Assembly: GCA_050010135.1 (NCBI GenBank)
Contig: JBEKLP010000056.1
Coordinates: 1 to 19,109, forward strand
DNA from: FEN-1073 sp050010135
Lineage (GTDB): Bacteria > Chloroflexota > Anaerolineae > Anaerolineales > RBG-16-64-43
Direction of reading: 5' to 3'
Length of the DNA: 19,109 nt
How positions within the stretch are numbered: position 1 is the stretch's first letter; the number at the start of each line of letters is the position of its first letter. The position numbers and the translations under genes are program-made. This document shows positions 7,659 to 15,682 of the stretch, piece by piece. Under the pieces are notes generated by a model. The model was given only the letters and a program-made list of their open reading frames with translations. It was not told the DNA's origin and ran no database searches.

Positions 7659-8330
7659 TTGGAATTGAAATTGCTGCTGCCGGTCATCAGCTTGGCCGTC
7701 CTTCTGTCGGCCAGCCTGACCATCGCAGCACATTACCTTCGCCCAAACCGCCCCACCCTCATCTATATCTTTAAGCCGCTAACCACAATCCTGATCTTGG
7801 TCGCCGCCTTACTACCGGGCACTTTCCTTACCGACCCATACGCTCGCACCATCAGCCTCGGCCTGCTCTTCTCGCTGTCTGGCGACGTCTGGCTCATGGT
7901 GCCCGGCAATCGCTTTCTCGTCGGCCTGGTCAGTTTCCTGCTCGCCCACATCTGCTATATCTTCGCCTTTCTCGGGAGTGCACCGGCTGGCGGTTTTCCA
8001 TGGGCCGTGCTTCCGCTCTTGCTTATCGGCGCGAGCCTTTTGGGGTATCTCTGGCCGGCCTTGTCAGCAAGCTTGAAGGCGGCGGTCAGCTTGTATGTCG
8101 CCGTCATTGTGGCGATGGTTGCTCTGGCGGTAACCCGAGCGATAGGCCGCTTTTCCATGGATACGCTTTCTGCCGCAATCGGCGCCCTGCTGTTTCTGGC
8201 ATCGGACGCGATTTTAGCCATTGACCGCTTCCGCCGGCCGTTTCACCTGGCACAGGCTGCCATACTCGGGAGTTACTTTATCGGCCAGTTAATGATCGCT
8301 CTATCCATCGGACTACTTACCGCTCGCTAA
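7659..8330 (+). CDS. YhhN-family lysoplasmalogenase-like membrane protein
   Basis: 223 residues from a TTG codon with GAGGTG upstream. About eight hydrophobic helices span almost the whole protein. Family blocks of YhhN/TMEM86 (PF07947) are seen: FKPLTTILIL (39-48), LGLLFSLSGDVWLMVPGNRFLVG (split here as LLFSLSGDVWLM and NRFLVGLVSFLLAH), CYIFAFLG, LFLASDAILAIDRF and YFIGQLMIALS near the C-terminus. Known activity of characterised members: hydrolysis of the vinyl-ether bond of lysoplasmalogens to an aldehyde and glycerophospho-compound; most bacterial members are untested. Position between glpK and a monoacylglycerol-lipase-like gene fits lipid turnover. A TAAAAT (7576-7581) upstream could be a -10 element but has no good -35. 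Confidence 0.82.
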   Translation: MELKLLLPVISLAVLLSASLTIAAHYLRPNRPTLIYIFKPLTTILILVAALLPGTFLTDPYARTISLGLLFSLSGDVWLMVPGNRFLVGLVSFLLAHICYIFAFLGSAPAGGFPWAVLPLLLIGASLLGYLWPALSASLKAAVSLYVAVIVAMVALAVTRAIGRFSMDTLSAAIGALLFLASDAILAIDRFRRPFHLAQAAILGSYFIGQLMIALSIGLLTAR

Positions 8331-8505
8331 TCCGCCTCCCCCGTAAACGCAAACCGATGGGCGCCAAAATTATTGTATTTTATAAAACTCGGGGCAAAGA
8401 GGATCGAAAGTGATACGATAATCAGGGGTGAGATTATGCAATTACCGTCGCTGCCTATAAGCCCCACCACCCACTGCTTCTGCTATACCTGTAAAAGGAG
8501 ACTCC

Positions 8506-9339
8506 ATGAATCATATCGAAGGCAATTTTAAAGGCGTCCGGAACACCAACATCTACTATCAAGCCTGGCTGCCCAAAGGGAAAGTAAAAGCCGTGCTACT
8601 CTTCGTTCCCGGGCTCGGTGATCATTGCGGGCGCTGGATGAATGTGGTCAATCACTTCGTCCCGCTCGGCTATGCCGTCTATGGGTTTGACCATATCGGC
8701 CATGGCAAATCCGAGGGTGCGCGTGAAATGATCGAGCGCTTTGATGATTACACCGACACGCTTACTATTTACTACAACATGGTTAAGGCATGGCAGACGG
8801 GCAAGCCTATCTTCCTGCTCGGCCACAGCATGGGCGGGCTGATTGCATCCTATTACCTGCTCGACGATCAGGATAAATTCAAAGGCGCCGTCATCTCGGT
8901 GCCGGCCATTAAAGTCAGCGAAAGTATTTCACCGGCGACCATCATCCTGGGCAAGATCCTGTCGGTGCTTCTCCCAAAGACGGGAATTCTGCCGGTGGAT
9001 CCTAACGCCATTTCCCGCGACCCGGAAGTGGTGAAAGCCTACGCCAATGACCCGCTCGTCTTCCACGGCAAGACCCCCGCACGGCTGGCAGCGGAATTAT
9101 TGAAAGCCATGATCCGCGTCACAGCCGAGGCCGATAAAATTACTCTGCCCTTTATCACGTTGCAGGGCAGCGGAGACAAAATTGTCGACCCTGGCAGTGC
9201 GCAAATGCTCTATGACAAGGCGGGTTCCAAAGACAAGACGGTTAAAGTCTACGAAGGACTGTATCACGAGGTGTTCAACGAGCCGGAGCGCGCACGTGTG
9301 CTCAAAGATGTGGAAACTTGGCTCGCAGCACACGTCTAG
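8506..9339 (+). CDS. Monoacylglycerol lipase-like alpha/beta hydrolase
   Basis: 277 residues, start set by AAAAGGAGA just upstream. It has the serine aminopeptidase/Hydrolase_4 fold typical of monoacylglycerol lipases and lysophospholipases: oxyanion-loop GLGDHCGRW (37-45), DHIGHGKSEG (62-71), nucleophile elbow GHSMGG with Ser108, GSGDKIVD with Asp224, and YEGLYHEVFNEP with His254. The 30-residue Asp-His spacing matches human monoacylglycerol lipase as I recall it, so Ser108-Asp224-His254 is the likely triad. No signal peptide is present, so it acts in the cytoplasm or on the inner membrane face. Likely reaction: release of a fatty acid and glycerol from monoacylglycerol. The neighbours (YhhN, glpK) agree. 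A lysophospholipase is the main alternative. Confidence 0.88.
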   Translation: MNHIEGNFKGVRNTNIYYQAWLPKGKVKAVLLFVPGLGDHCGRWMNVVNHFVPLGYAVYGFDHIGHGKSEGAREMIERFDDYTDTLTIYYNMVKAWQTGKPIFLLGHSMGGLIASYYLLDDQDKFKGAVISVPAIKVSESISPATIILGKILSVLLPKTGILPVDPNAISRDPEVVKAYANDPLVFHGKTPARLAAELLKAMIRVTAEADKITLPFITLQGSGDKIVDPGSAQMLYDKAGSKDKTVKVYEGLYHEVFNEPERARVLKDVETWLAAHV

Positions 9340-9667
9340 CCAAACCAGCTGATGGAATAGGATTGAGGATCCGTGGAGGTCTTTAGTTCAGGTGTTACAC
9401 TTCGAGGTTGGATCCAGATTCATCATATTCTCGACTTGACGAATACAAGGATTGGTACTAAAACTTGAGCCGGTTTAGCGCCCATCCGGGAAGCCGGAGC
9501 CATTTTTACCGGCAACCCAAAGTTTGAAATCCTGTAAACGATTACGGCAATGAAGCGGCGAGGAAACACGGATTGACACAAAAATTGTGCGCACCTTGTT
9601 TACTTGTTCGGACCGGCCTCGCTAACCACGGATGCATCATCTCCATTTTGTACAAAGGAGCAACGCT
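9340..9667. other. Intergenic region before the ABC transporter operon
   Basis: 328 bases with no gene. A consensus -35 TTGACA is present at 9573-9578, but the best -10 candidates downstream (TTGTTT at 17 bases, TTTACT at 20) are poor. It overlaps a small inverted repeat CACAA-AAA-TTGTG (9577-9589), which could be an operator for the operon. Nothing else stands out. Confidence 0.4.
9654..9660 (+). promoter_or_regulatory. Ribosome binding site that sets the ABC ATPase start
   Basis: AAAGGAG sits 7 bases before ATG 9668. The upstream in-frame ATG at 9632 has no such site, and the residues it would add are unlike the family. Confidence 0.75.
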
Positions 9668-10540
9668 ATGAGCGTTATTGAAGTTTCCCATCTGACCAAG
9701 TATTACGGAAAATCGCGGGGCATCGTGGATGTCTCTTTCAACGAGGAAGCGGGTGAAATCTTCGGCTTCATCGGCCCGAATGGGGCCGGGAAATCCACCA
9801 CCATCCGCCTGCTGCTCTCGCTGATCCATTCAACCAGCGGGAGCGCCAAGGTCTTCGGCAAGGACGTGATCACCCACGGCACGGAAATCCGCCGCGACAT
9901 CGGCTACCTGCCTTCGGAAGTTTATTACTATGAAGGCATGAAGGTGATCGACCTCCTCAAGTATTCCGCCAGTTTTTACGATTGCGACTGCACGCAACGG
10001 ATGCACGATCTCTCCGAGCTGATGGAACTGGAGATGAACCGCCGCATCAGCGACCTGTCGTACGGCAACAAGAAGAAAGTCGGGATCGTCCAGGGCCTGC
10101 TGCACAGCCCCAAGCTACTGTTCCTTGACGAGCCGACCGCGGGGCTCGATCCGCTCATGCAGCGCAAGTTCTTCGACCTGATCCGCAAAGAGAACGCGCG
10201 CGGCGTAACCGTCTTCTTCTCCTCGCACATCCTGGGCGAAGTGCAGCGGCTGTGCAACCGGGTGGGGATCATCCGCGAGGGCAAGATCGTGGAAATCTCC
10301 GATATCCGCACCTTGCAGCAGAACAACTACAAGAAAATTCATGTGATCGCCGAAGGCCTCAAACCGGCCGACTTCAAGCTGGCGGGGGTGACCAACCTCC
10401 AATCCGACAACGGCACAGTGAGCTTCTTCTTCAAGGGCGACATCAACACGGTTCTGAAGAAACTCGGAGCCCAGCGCATCGAGGACGTGACGATCGAAGA
10501 GCCGACCCTGGAAGAAATCTTCATGCACTACTACGAATAG
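9668..10540 (+). CDS. ABC transporter ATP-binding protein (ABC-2 exporter type)
   Basis: 290 residues from ATG 9668. Walker A GPNGAGKST (36-44), signature LSYGNKKKVG (131-140; Tyr replaces the usual Gly), Walker B LLFLDEPTAGLD (151-162) and the switch His188 in FSSHIL. The last 80 residues form an extra C-terminal domain seen in ATPases of ABC-2 exporters (antibiotic, Na+ or lipid efflux). It would power the two permeases that follow: the first begins 9 bases after this stop, so the three genes form one operon. The substrate cannot be read from sequence. The S-Y-G-N form of the signature is common in this subgroup and not a defect. Confidence 0.93.
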   Translation: MSVIEVSHLTKYYGKSRGIVDVSFNEEAGEIFGFIGPNGAGKSTTIRLLLSLIHSTSGSAKVFGKDVITHGTEIRRDIGYLPSEVYYYEGMKVIDLLKYSASFYDCDCTQRMHDLSELMELEMNRRISDLSYGNKKKVGIVQGLLHSPKLLFLDEPTAGLDPLMQRKFFDLIRKENARGVTVFFSSHILGEVQRLCNRVGIIREGKIVEISDIRTLQQNNYKKIHVIAEGLKPADFKLAGVTNLQSDNGTVSFFFKGDINTVLKKLGAQRIEDVTIEEPTLEEIFMHYYE

Positions 10541-10549
10541 GCGGCAGCG

Positions 10550-11359
10550 ATGAGCGCAACCATCTACCTCCACGAGTTTCGCACCCGGCTGAAATCTGTG
10601 ATTATCTGGTCTGTGTCTATTACGGCCCTGATCGTTTTCTTTTCTTCCATGTTCACGATATTTGCCGACCAGGCTGCGCTGATGAACGAATTTCTGGCAA
10701 AATACCCGCCGGCATTGCGGGAGGCCTTCGGCATGGATAGAATGGATCTTGCCACCGTGCTGGGTTTTTACAGTTTCGTCTTCATGTTCGTCCAGCTTTG
10801 CCTGGCCATTCAGGCCAGCAACTACGGCTTTGGGCTGGTCTCGATCGAAGAAAACGAAATGACGGCGGACTTCCTGCTGAGCAAGCCGGTGAGCCGGTCG
10901 CAGGTTTTGATCAGCAAGCTGCTGGCCGCGCTGACCAGCCTGACCATCACCAACCTGGTGGTATGGGTGGCCAGTTTCACCGCGATCACGCTTTTCCGCG
11001 GCGGGCATGAGTACGAACCCGGCACGCTGATCTTGCTGCTGCTCAGCATCGTAATCTTCCAACTCTTTTTCTTGAGTGTCGGGCTGGTGGTTTCGCTGAT
11101 GGTCAAACGCGTGCGCAGCGTGACGCCGTATGCCCTCGGCCTGGGCTTCGGGATGTACGTGTTAAGCGCCTTCAGCGGCATCTTTGGCGATGTGAAACTG
11201 GAACTGGTAACGCCCTTTAAGCACTTGGATGCGCCCTACATCGTCCAGCACGGCGCGTATGATACACCGCTGGTGCTGCTGAACGTGGCGGTCACTTTGG
11301 TGGCGCTGGCGGCAAGTTATTGGCTGTACACCCGCCGCGACATTCCGGCGGTTTCGTAA
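10550..11359 (+). CDS. ABC-2 type permease subunit 1
   Basis: 269 residues with six hydrophobic segments at about 17-38, 68-90, 125-148, 158-184, 193-212 and 240-260. Between helices 2 and 3 lies a cytoplasmic stretch EENEMTADFLLSKPVSRSQ that resembles the coupling loop of ABC-2 permeases. The layout and many positions match the next gene: LKS.IIWS at the N-terminus, KPVSRS/LPVSRS, K.LAAL, TPFKHLDA and a final TRRD. The two are tandem paralogues and probably pair as a heterodimer over an ATPase dimer. It starts 9 bases after the ATPase stop with only a weak GGCGG ribosome site, suggesting coupled translation. Confidence 0.85.
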   Translation: MSATIYLHEFRTRLKSVIIWSVSITALIVFFSSMFTIFADQAALMNEFLAKYPPALREAFGMDRMDLATVLGFYSFVFMFVQLCLAIQASNYGFGLVSIEENEMTADFLLSKPVSRSQVLISKLLAALTSLTITNLVVWVASFTAITLFRGGHEYEPGTLILLLLSIVIFQLFFLSVGLVVSLMVKRVRSVTPYALGLGFGMYVLSAFSGIFGDVKLELVTPFKHLDAPYIVQHGAYDTPLVLLNVAVTLVALAASYWLYTRRDIPAVS

Positions 11360-11363
11360 GGAG
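11357..11363 (+). promoter_or_regulatory. Ribosome binding site overlapping a stop codon
   Basis: TAAGGAG combines the TAA stop of permease 1 (11357-11359) with the Shine-Dalgarno for ATG 11371, 7 bases downstream. This rejects the earlier in-frame ATG at 11320, inside permease 1, and indicates coupled translation. Confidence 0.75.
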
Positions 11364-11370
11364 ACGGACA

Positions 11371-12165
11371 ATGAATATCTTTTTTCGCGAACTGAGAGCC
11401 AATTTAAAATCGCTTCTGATTTGGAGCTTCATTATCGGGCTGCTGATCATAATGGCGTCGGCAAAATATTCCGGCTTCGCCGGCGATCCCGAGATGATGA
11501 AAATGCTGGATTCCCTGCCCCCGGCGATGCTGGATGCCTTGAGTATGCGCGGTTTTAATCTGATCACGATCGCCGGTTTCTACGGGGTCATGTTCATCTA
11601 CTTTGGATTGATGAGTGCCATTGCAGCCGCCATGTGGGGCAGCGGAATCATCTCGAAGGAGGAGCGCGATAAAACAGTCGAGTTTTCGCTGGTGCTGCCG
11701 GTATCGCGAAGCAGAATCGTCACCGCCAAGGCGCTGGCCGCTCTGGTCAACTGCATCGCCTTCGTTCTGATCACCTGGGCGATCTCACTCGTGGCGGTTC
11801 GGTCCTACAAGCCCGATTCAGCCTTCTACTCCTTCCTGGCGCTCGAAATGCAGGCCATGTTCGTCATCGAGCTGATCTTTCTCGCTCTCGGGCTGCTGCT
11901 GGGCTGCGCCATGAAGCAGTATAAACTCTCCGGCTCGACCGCCGTCGCGATCATCCTGGCAACCTACTTCATGTCCATCCTCTCCAGCTTGGACCAAAAA
12001 ATGGATTTCCTCAAATACTTCACACCGTTCAAGTATTTCGACGCGGCCGTATTCATGCGCAGCGGCGTGCTCAGCGGCGGTTATGTGCTGCTCTCGGCGG
12101 CGCTCATCGTCGTCTTCGTCACGGCGGCCTATCTGTTTTATAACAGGCGCGATCTATATATTTAG
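11371..12165 (+). CDS. ABC-2 type permease subunit 2
   Basis: 264 residues, six hydrophobic segments (about 15-32, 64-90, 118-143, 160-182, 188-206, 235-256). It mirrors permease 1: FFREL.ANLKSLLIWSF at the N-terminus, DSLPPAMLDAL against KYPPALREAF, EERDKTVEFSLVLPVSRSRI, FTPFKYFDA and NRRD at the end. It probably forms the other half of the membrane channel. No signal peptide beyond the first helix. It is the last gene of the operon; hairpins without T-tracts follow in the next 250 bases. The substrate is unknown; lipid, peptide or drug export are all possible. Confidence 0.85.
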   Translation: MNIFFRELRANLKSLLIWSFIIGLLIIMASAKYSGFAGDPEMMKMLDSLPPAMLDALSMRGFNLITIAGFYGVMFIYFGLMSAIAAAMWGSGIISKEERDKTVEFSLVLPVSRSRIVTAKALAALVNCIAFVLITWAISLVAVRSYKPDSAFYSFLALEMQAMFVIELIFLALGLLLGCAMKQYKLSGSTAVAIILATYFMSILSSLDQKMDFLKYFTPFKYFDAAVFMRSGVLSGGYVLLSAALIVVFVTAAYLFYNRRDLYI

Positions 12166-12241
12166 CGGCTGTCGAATCTCATACACTCGCACCATGGGCA
12201 TTTTTCTGTTGCCTTATTAACTCCTATCGGAAAAATCCTGT

Positions 12242-12296
12242 CAGCACGGGACTCTCGCTGCGCTCCCGGAGAGAGTTGCAGGCTGAGGCTGTGCTG
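12242..12296. repeat. Nested inverted repeats with alternative pairing
   Basis: Outer arms CAGCAC (12242-12247) and GTGCTG (12291-12296) enclose ACTCTC/GAGAGT (12251-12256/12271-12276). A competing stem CGGGA/TCCCG (12247-12251/12264-12268) shares bases with both arms, so the structures exclude each other. It lies about 75 bases after the permease 2 stop and could be a 3' structure of the ABC operon. Confidence 0.35.
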
Positions 12297-12330
12297 GCTG
12301 CTGCACGCATCCGCCCCAATATTAACCTTG

Positions 12331-12350
12331 TTTCCGGTGGATGGATTAAG
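12331..12350 (+). repeat. Intergenic motif TTTCCGGTGGAT, copy 1
   Basis: TTTCCGGTGGATGGATTAAG matches the copy at 17345-17364 in 18 of 20 bases. A looser copy is TTTCCAGGTGGAT at 13211-13223, and a 14-base relative on the other strand is at 7514-7527. All lie outside genes. Confidence 0.4.
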
Positions 12351-12389
12351 TGGCCGGCACGATGATTATTATCAACTCGCGATAGGCGC

Positions 12390-12410
12390 ACCGGACCTCC
12401 GCGGTCCGGT
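12390..12410. terminator. Perfect 8-bp hairpin between convergent genes
   Basis: ACCGGACC (12390-12397) and GGTCCGGT (12403-12410) pair with a 5-base loop TCCGC. It is stable and sits between two convergent genes, where a bidirectional terminator would be expected, but no T-tract follows on either side. Confidence 0.35.
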
Positions 12411-12587
12411 CAATCCCCAGTCTGGTAAATCATTTTTTGCAGGTTGAATTACTTCATCCATCGCAAACAGGCGCCGATCGCCAGCCATACGTATCATTGC
12501 GGTGGCGAGAAGCCCTTGTGTATTCATTTGGAATTGCCTCAACTCCAATTCCAGTTGTCCGGCAACTCTTTACCGTTTGGACCGGGG

Positions 12588-13139
12588 TTAAGACGGTTGG
12601 CGCCGCCCCAACGTGCGCTCGACGGGATAACGGCGATGCCAAATCCCGGCCTGCACGACAATCCCTACGACAATCAGCCCCAGGAAGATCAGCCAGTAAT
12701 AGGTCGAGCTGGGGATGCGCAAGAAAGTCATGATGATTTCCGCTCCCAGCAGCACGGACAGGATGATGATGGCCCAATCGAAAAGGGCGGCCACCAGGAT
12801 CAGCCCGATAATGCCGCCGATGATGTAGATCACCCAATTCCCGGCAGCAACGGTCAGCCCCAGGGAAACCGCCAAGGTAGTTGCCAGATACCCGCCGGCC
12901 AGGAAACCGGCGATCAGGATGGCCAGCCACTCCAGCATAATCGCCAGGATGGCGCCGATGACCCCGGCGGCGACGGCGATCAACAGGATGACCAGTTCCG
13001 GCTGTCCGGCCATATACTGCGTGGCAAAAGTGAGCCCGGCAATAAAACCGGCCACGGCCACGAAAATCCAGAACGCACGTCTGCCAAAGAGCAGCAACAG
13101 GATACCCAAAACCAGCGTCAAGAAAGTTGAGATTGTCAT
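12588..13139 (-). CDS. Polytopic membrane protein, TM7S3/TM198-like (DUF4203)
   Basis: 183 residues, almost entirely hydrophobic, with about seven or eight helices separated by short Gly-rich turns (for example FGRRAFWIFVAVAGFIAGL, GVIGAILAIMLEWLAILIAG, LAGGYLATTLAV). This glycine-zipper pattern with ~20-residue repeats matches the TM198-like family; function is unknown. Start at 13139 is preceded by AGGAGCT (13144-13150 on the plus strand). The only charged stretch is the short C-terminal tail HRRYPVERTLGRRQPS. It lies 149 bases downstream of the phosphoketolase on the same strand and could be co-transcribed, but its own ribosome site and the gap leave this open. Confidence 0.7.
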   Translation of the reverse strand: MTISTFLTLVLGILLLLFGRRAFWIFVAVAGFIAGLTFATQYMAGQPELVILLIAVAAGVIGAILAIMLEWLAILIAGFLAGGYLATTLAVSLGLTVAAGNWVIYIIGGIIGLILVAALFDWAIIILSVLLGAEIIMTFLRIPSSTYYWLIFLGLIVVGIVVQAGIWHRRYPVERTLGRRQPS

Positions 13140-13210
13140 ATTTAGCTCCTATTCTGTTTTACATTTTTTATCCGAACGTCCCGGGCCGATGCCGGTTTAG
13201 CGGTTTATTG

Positions 13211-13223
13211 TTTCCAGGTGGAT
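13211..13223 (+). repeat. Intergenic motif TTTCCGGTGGAT, loose copy
   Basis: TTTCCAGGTGGAT differs from the core by one inserted A; the sequence further on (AAGTGCCGG) also recalls AAGTGGCCGG after copy 1. It lies between the phosphoketolase stop and the TM198-like gene. Confidence 0.3.
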
Positions 13224-13288
13224 TACCGCAAGTGCCGGACCCCGGGTGGCCAAGCCGGAATACGGCACAAGGCCGGCGTTTTCGCTTT

Positions 13289-15682
13289 CTACGTTCCGTC
13301 CCGACTCCACTTCCAGTTCCGGATTTCCGGCATATCCTCGCCGTACCGGTCGATGTATTCCTTATGCTCGACCAGCTTGTCCTTAAGTTGCTGCTTCAGG
13401 TAGATGCCCTTGTCGCCGGTCTGCGGCAGGCGGTCGATGGCGGCCATCACAAGGTGGAAGCGATCCAGATGATTCAACACCGTCATATCGAAAGGCGTGG
13501 TGATGGTTCCCTCTTCCTTGTAACCGCGGACATGGATGTTTTCGTGGTTGGTGCGGCGGTAGGTGAGCCGGTGGATTAGCGACGGGTAACCATGGAAGGC
13601 GAAGATGACCGGCTTGTCCGCGGTGAAGAGCTCGTCGAAATCCGTATCGCTCAACCCGTGCGGGTGTTCGCTGGGCGGCTCCAGTTTGAACAGGTCCACG
13701 ACGTTGACCACCCGGATTTTCAGATCGGGCAGATGCTCGCGCAGAATGGATACGGCGGCGAGCGTCTCCAGGGTGGGCACATCGCCGCAGCAGGCCATGA
13801 CCACGTCGGGTGCGAGGCACTGGTCATTGCTGGCCCACTGCCAGATGCCGATGCCCCCGGTGCAATGCTTGACCGCCGCATCCATCGTCAACCACTGCGG
13901 CGCCGGGTGCTTGCCCGCGACCACGACATTGACGTAATGGCGGCTGCGCAGGCAATGGTCCATCACCGACAGGAGACAGTTTGCATCCGGCGGCAGGTAC
14001 ACGCGCACAATCTCCGCCTTTTTGTTGGCGACGACGTCGAGGAAACCGGGGTCCTGATGCGTGAAGCCGTTGTGGTCCTGCCGCCAGACATGGGAAGCCA
14101 GCAGGTAGTTGAGCGAGGCGATCTTCCGCCGCCACGGCAGCTGCGCGGTGACCTTCAACCACTTGGCATGCTGGTTGAACATCGAATCCACGATGTGGAT
14201 GAAAGCCTCGTAGCAGTTGAACAGCCCGTGCCGTCCCGTGAGCAGGTACCCTTCCAGCCAACCCTCGCACTGATGCTCGCTGAGCATTTCCATCACGCGT
14301 CCGGCGGGGGCGAGGAATTCGTCATTCGGCACGGTCGCGGCGTCCCATTGGCGTGGGGTCGCTTCGAAGAGGGCCTCCAGACCGTTGGAGAGCGTCTCGT
14401 CGGGGCCAAAGATCCGGAAATTCCTCTGCTCGTTGTTCAGCTTCACCACGTCGCGCAGGAAACGTCCGAGCACATGCGTGTCCCCGATGCCCAGTACCCC
14501 GGGTTCTTGAACATCGACCGCGTAGTCGCGGAAATCCGGCATCCGCAGGTCGCGTAAAAGAATGCCGCCGTTGGCGTGGGGATTCGCGCCCATGCGCCGT
14601 TCGCCCTTGGGAGCAAGTTCGGCCAGTTCCGGTTTCAAGCGGCCCTGCTCATCGAAAAGCTCCTCCGGTTTGTAGCTCTTCAGCCAGTTTTCCAACAGCT
14701 TGAGGTGTTCGGGATGGGTGGCCGGGTCGGAGAGCGGCACCTGGTGCGCCCGGAAGGTGCCTTCGATCTGCACTCCATCGATCATTTTCGGTCCCGTCCA
14801 GCCCTTGGGCGACCTGAGGACGATCATGGGCCAGCGCGGCCGCGTGGTATCGCCGGTATTCCGCGCTTTGTTCTGGATGCGCCGGATGTCCTCGATGGCC
14901 CGGTCCAATGCCGCCGCCATGAGTTGGTGCATCTCCATCGGAACGTCGCCCTCGACGAAATACGGTGTCCAGCCGCAGCCGCGCAGAAATTGTTCCAGTT
15001 CCCCGGGCTCGATGCGCGCGAGGATTGTCGGATTGCTGATCTTGAAACCGTTGAGGTGCAGGATCGGCAGCACCGCACCGTCGGTCGCCGGATCGAGGAA
15101 TTTGTTGGATTGCCATGCAGCGGCCAGCGGCCCCGTTTCCGCCTCGCCGTCGCCGACGACGCAGGCCGCGACGAGACCGGGGTTATCGAACACCGCCCCG
15201 AAAGCATGGCTGAGCGAATAACCCAGCTCGCCGCCCTCGTGGATCGAGCCCGGGCATTCCGGCGATACGTGGCTGGGGATTCCTCCGGGGAACGAAAACT
15301 GAAGGAAGAGCTTCCGAAGTCCGGCTTCATCCTGGCTGATATTGGGATAGATCTCGCTGTAGGTGCCCTCGAGATAGGTGTTGCCCACGATGGCCGGGCC
15401 GCCGTGCCCCGGACCGGCGACGTAAATCATGTCCAGGTCGTATTTCTTAATAATGCGGTTCAAGTGCACGTAGATAAAGTTCTGCCCGGGGGTCGTGCCC
15501 CAGTGACCCAGCAGCATATGTTTCACATCCGCGAGCGTCAGCGGCCGCTTCAGGAGCGGATTGTCGTAAAGATAAATCTGCCCGACCGAGAGATAATTCG
15601 CGGCCCGCCAATAGGCGTCCATCTTCCGCAGAACATCGGGCGATAACGGCTTGTCGGCGAGGTTAATCGTTTTCGTTTTCAT
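13289..15682 (-). CDS. xfp: Xylulose-5-phosphate/fructose-6-phosphate phosphoketolase
   Basis: 797 residues, full length for the family (about 790-825). It is a cytoplasmic thiamine-diphosphate enzyme that splits xylulose-5-phosphate or fructose-6-phosphate with inorganic phosphate to acetyl phosphate plus glyceraldehyde-3-phosphate or erythrose-4-phosphate. Visible: HWGTTPGQNFIYVHLNR with His60, GPGHGGPA with His93, IPSHVSPECPGSIHEGGELG with His138 and His148, the thiamine-binding GDGEAETGP (177-185) followed by NKFLDP, and the C-terminal family blocks FAFHGYPSLIHRLTYRR and GYKEEGTITTPFDM. All expected active-site regions are present. Its first 20 bases overlap the end of ackA, which makes the acetyl phosphate consumer, so the two are coupled. 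The ribosome site within ackA is weak (GAAAGAAG). Confidence 0.96.
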   Translation of the reverse strand: MKTKTINLADKPLSPDVLRKMDAYWRAANYLSVGQIYLYDNPLLKRPLTLADVKHMLLGHWGTTPGQNFIYVHLNRIIKKYDLDMIYVAGPGHGGPAIVGNTYLEGTYSEIYPNISQDEAGLRKLFLQFSFPGGIPSHVSPECPGSIHEGGELGYSLSHAFGAVFDNPGLVAACVVGDGEAETGPLAAAWQSNKFLDPATDGAVLPILHLNGFKISNPTILARIEPGELEQFLRGCGWTPYFVEGDVPMEMHQLMAAALDRAIEDIRRIQNKARNTGDTTRPRWPMIVLRSPKGWTGPKMIDGVQIEGTFRAHQVPLSDPATHPEHLKLLENWLKSYKPEELFDEQGRLKPELAELAPKGERRMGANPHANGGILLRDLRMPDFRDYAVDVQEPGVLGIGDTHVLGRFLRDVVKLNNEQRNFRIFGPDETLSNGLEALFEATPRQWDAATVPNDEFLAPAGRVMEMLSEHQCEGWLEGYLLTGRHGLFNCYEAFIHIVDSMFNQHAKWLKVTAQLPWRRKIASLNYLLASHVWRQDHNGFTHQDPGFLDVVANKKAEIVRVYLPPDANCLLSVMDHCLRSRHYVNVVVAGKHPAPQWLTMDAAVKHCTGGIGIWQWASNDQCLAPDVVMACCGDVPTLETLAAVSILREHLPDLKIRVVNVVDLFKLEPPSEHPHGLSDTDFDELFTADKPVIFAFHGYPSLIHRLTYRRTNHENIHVRGYKEEGTITTPFDMTVLNHLDRFHLVMAAIDRLPQTGDKGIYLKQQLKDKLVEHKEYIDRYGEDMPEIRNWKWSRDGT

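Larger units (their letters stand above)
12166..12587. other. Intergenic region between convergent genes
   Basis: 422 bases between permease 2 and the minus-strand membrane-protein gene. It holds a nested hairpin (12242-12296), one copy of the TTTCCGGTGGAT motif (12331-12350) and a perfect 8-bp hairpin (12390-12410). Open frames that enter this stretch are shadows of the minus-strand gene. Any of the hairpins might end transcription from either side, but none has a run of T. Confidence 0.5.

Noticed and set aside
9573..9601. TTGACA upstream of the ABC operon as a promoter
   Set aside because: The -35 is perfect but no acceptable -10 lies at 16-18 bases, so I left it as a note in the intergenic entry.
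12444..13130. Plus-strand open frame of 228 residues over the TM198-like gene
   Set aside because: Very rich in Gln, Asp and Gly with no hydrophobic core; it is the antisense of a membrane protein, whose minus-strand frame has a good ribosome site and helices.
14576..15646. Plus-strand open frame of 356 residues inside the phosphoketolase gene
   Set aside because: Antisense shadow of xfp; the minus-strand product has full family motifs.
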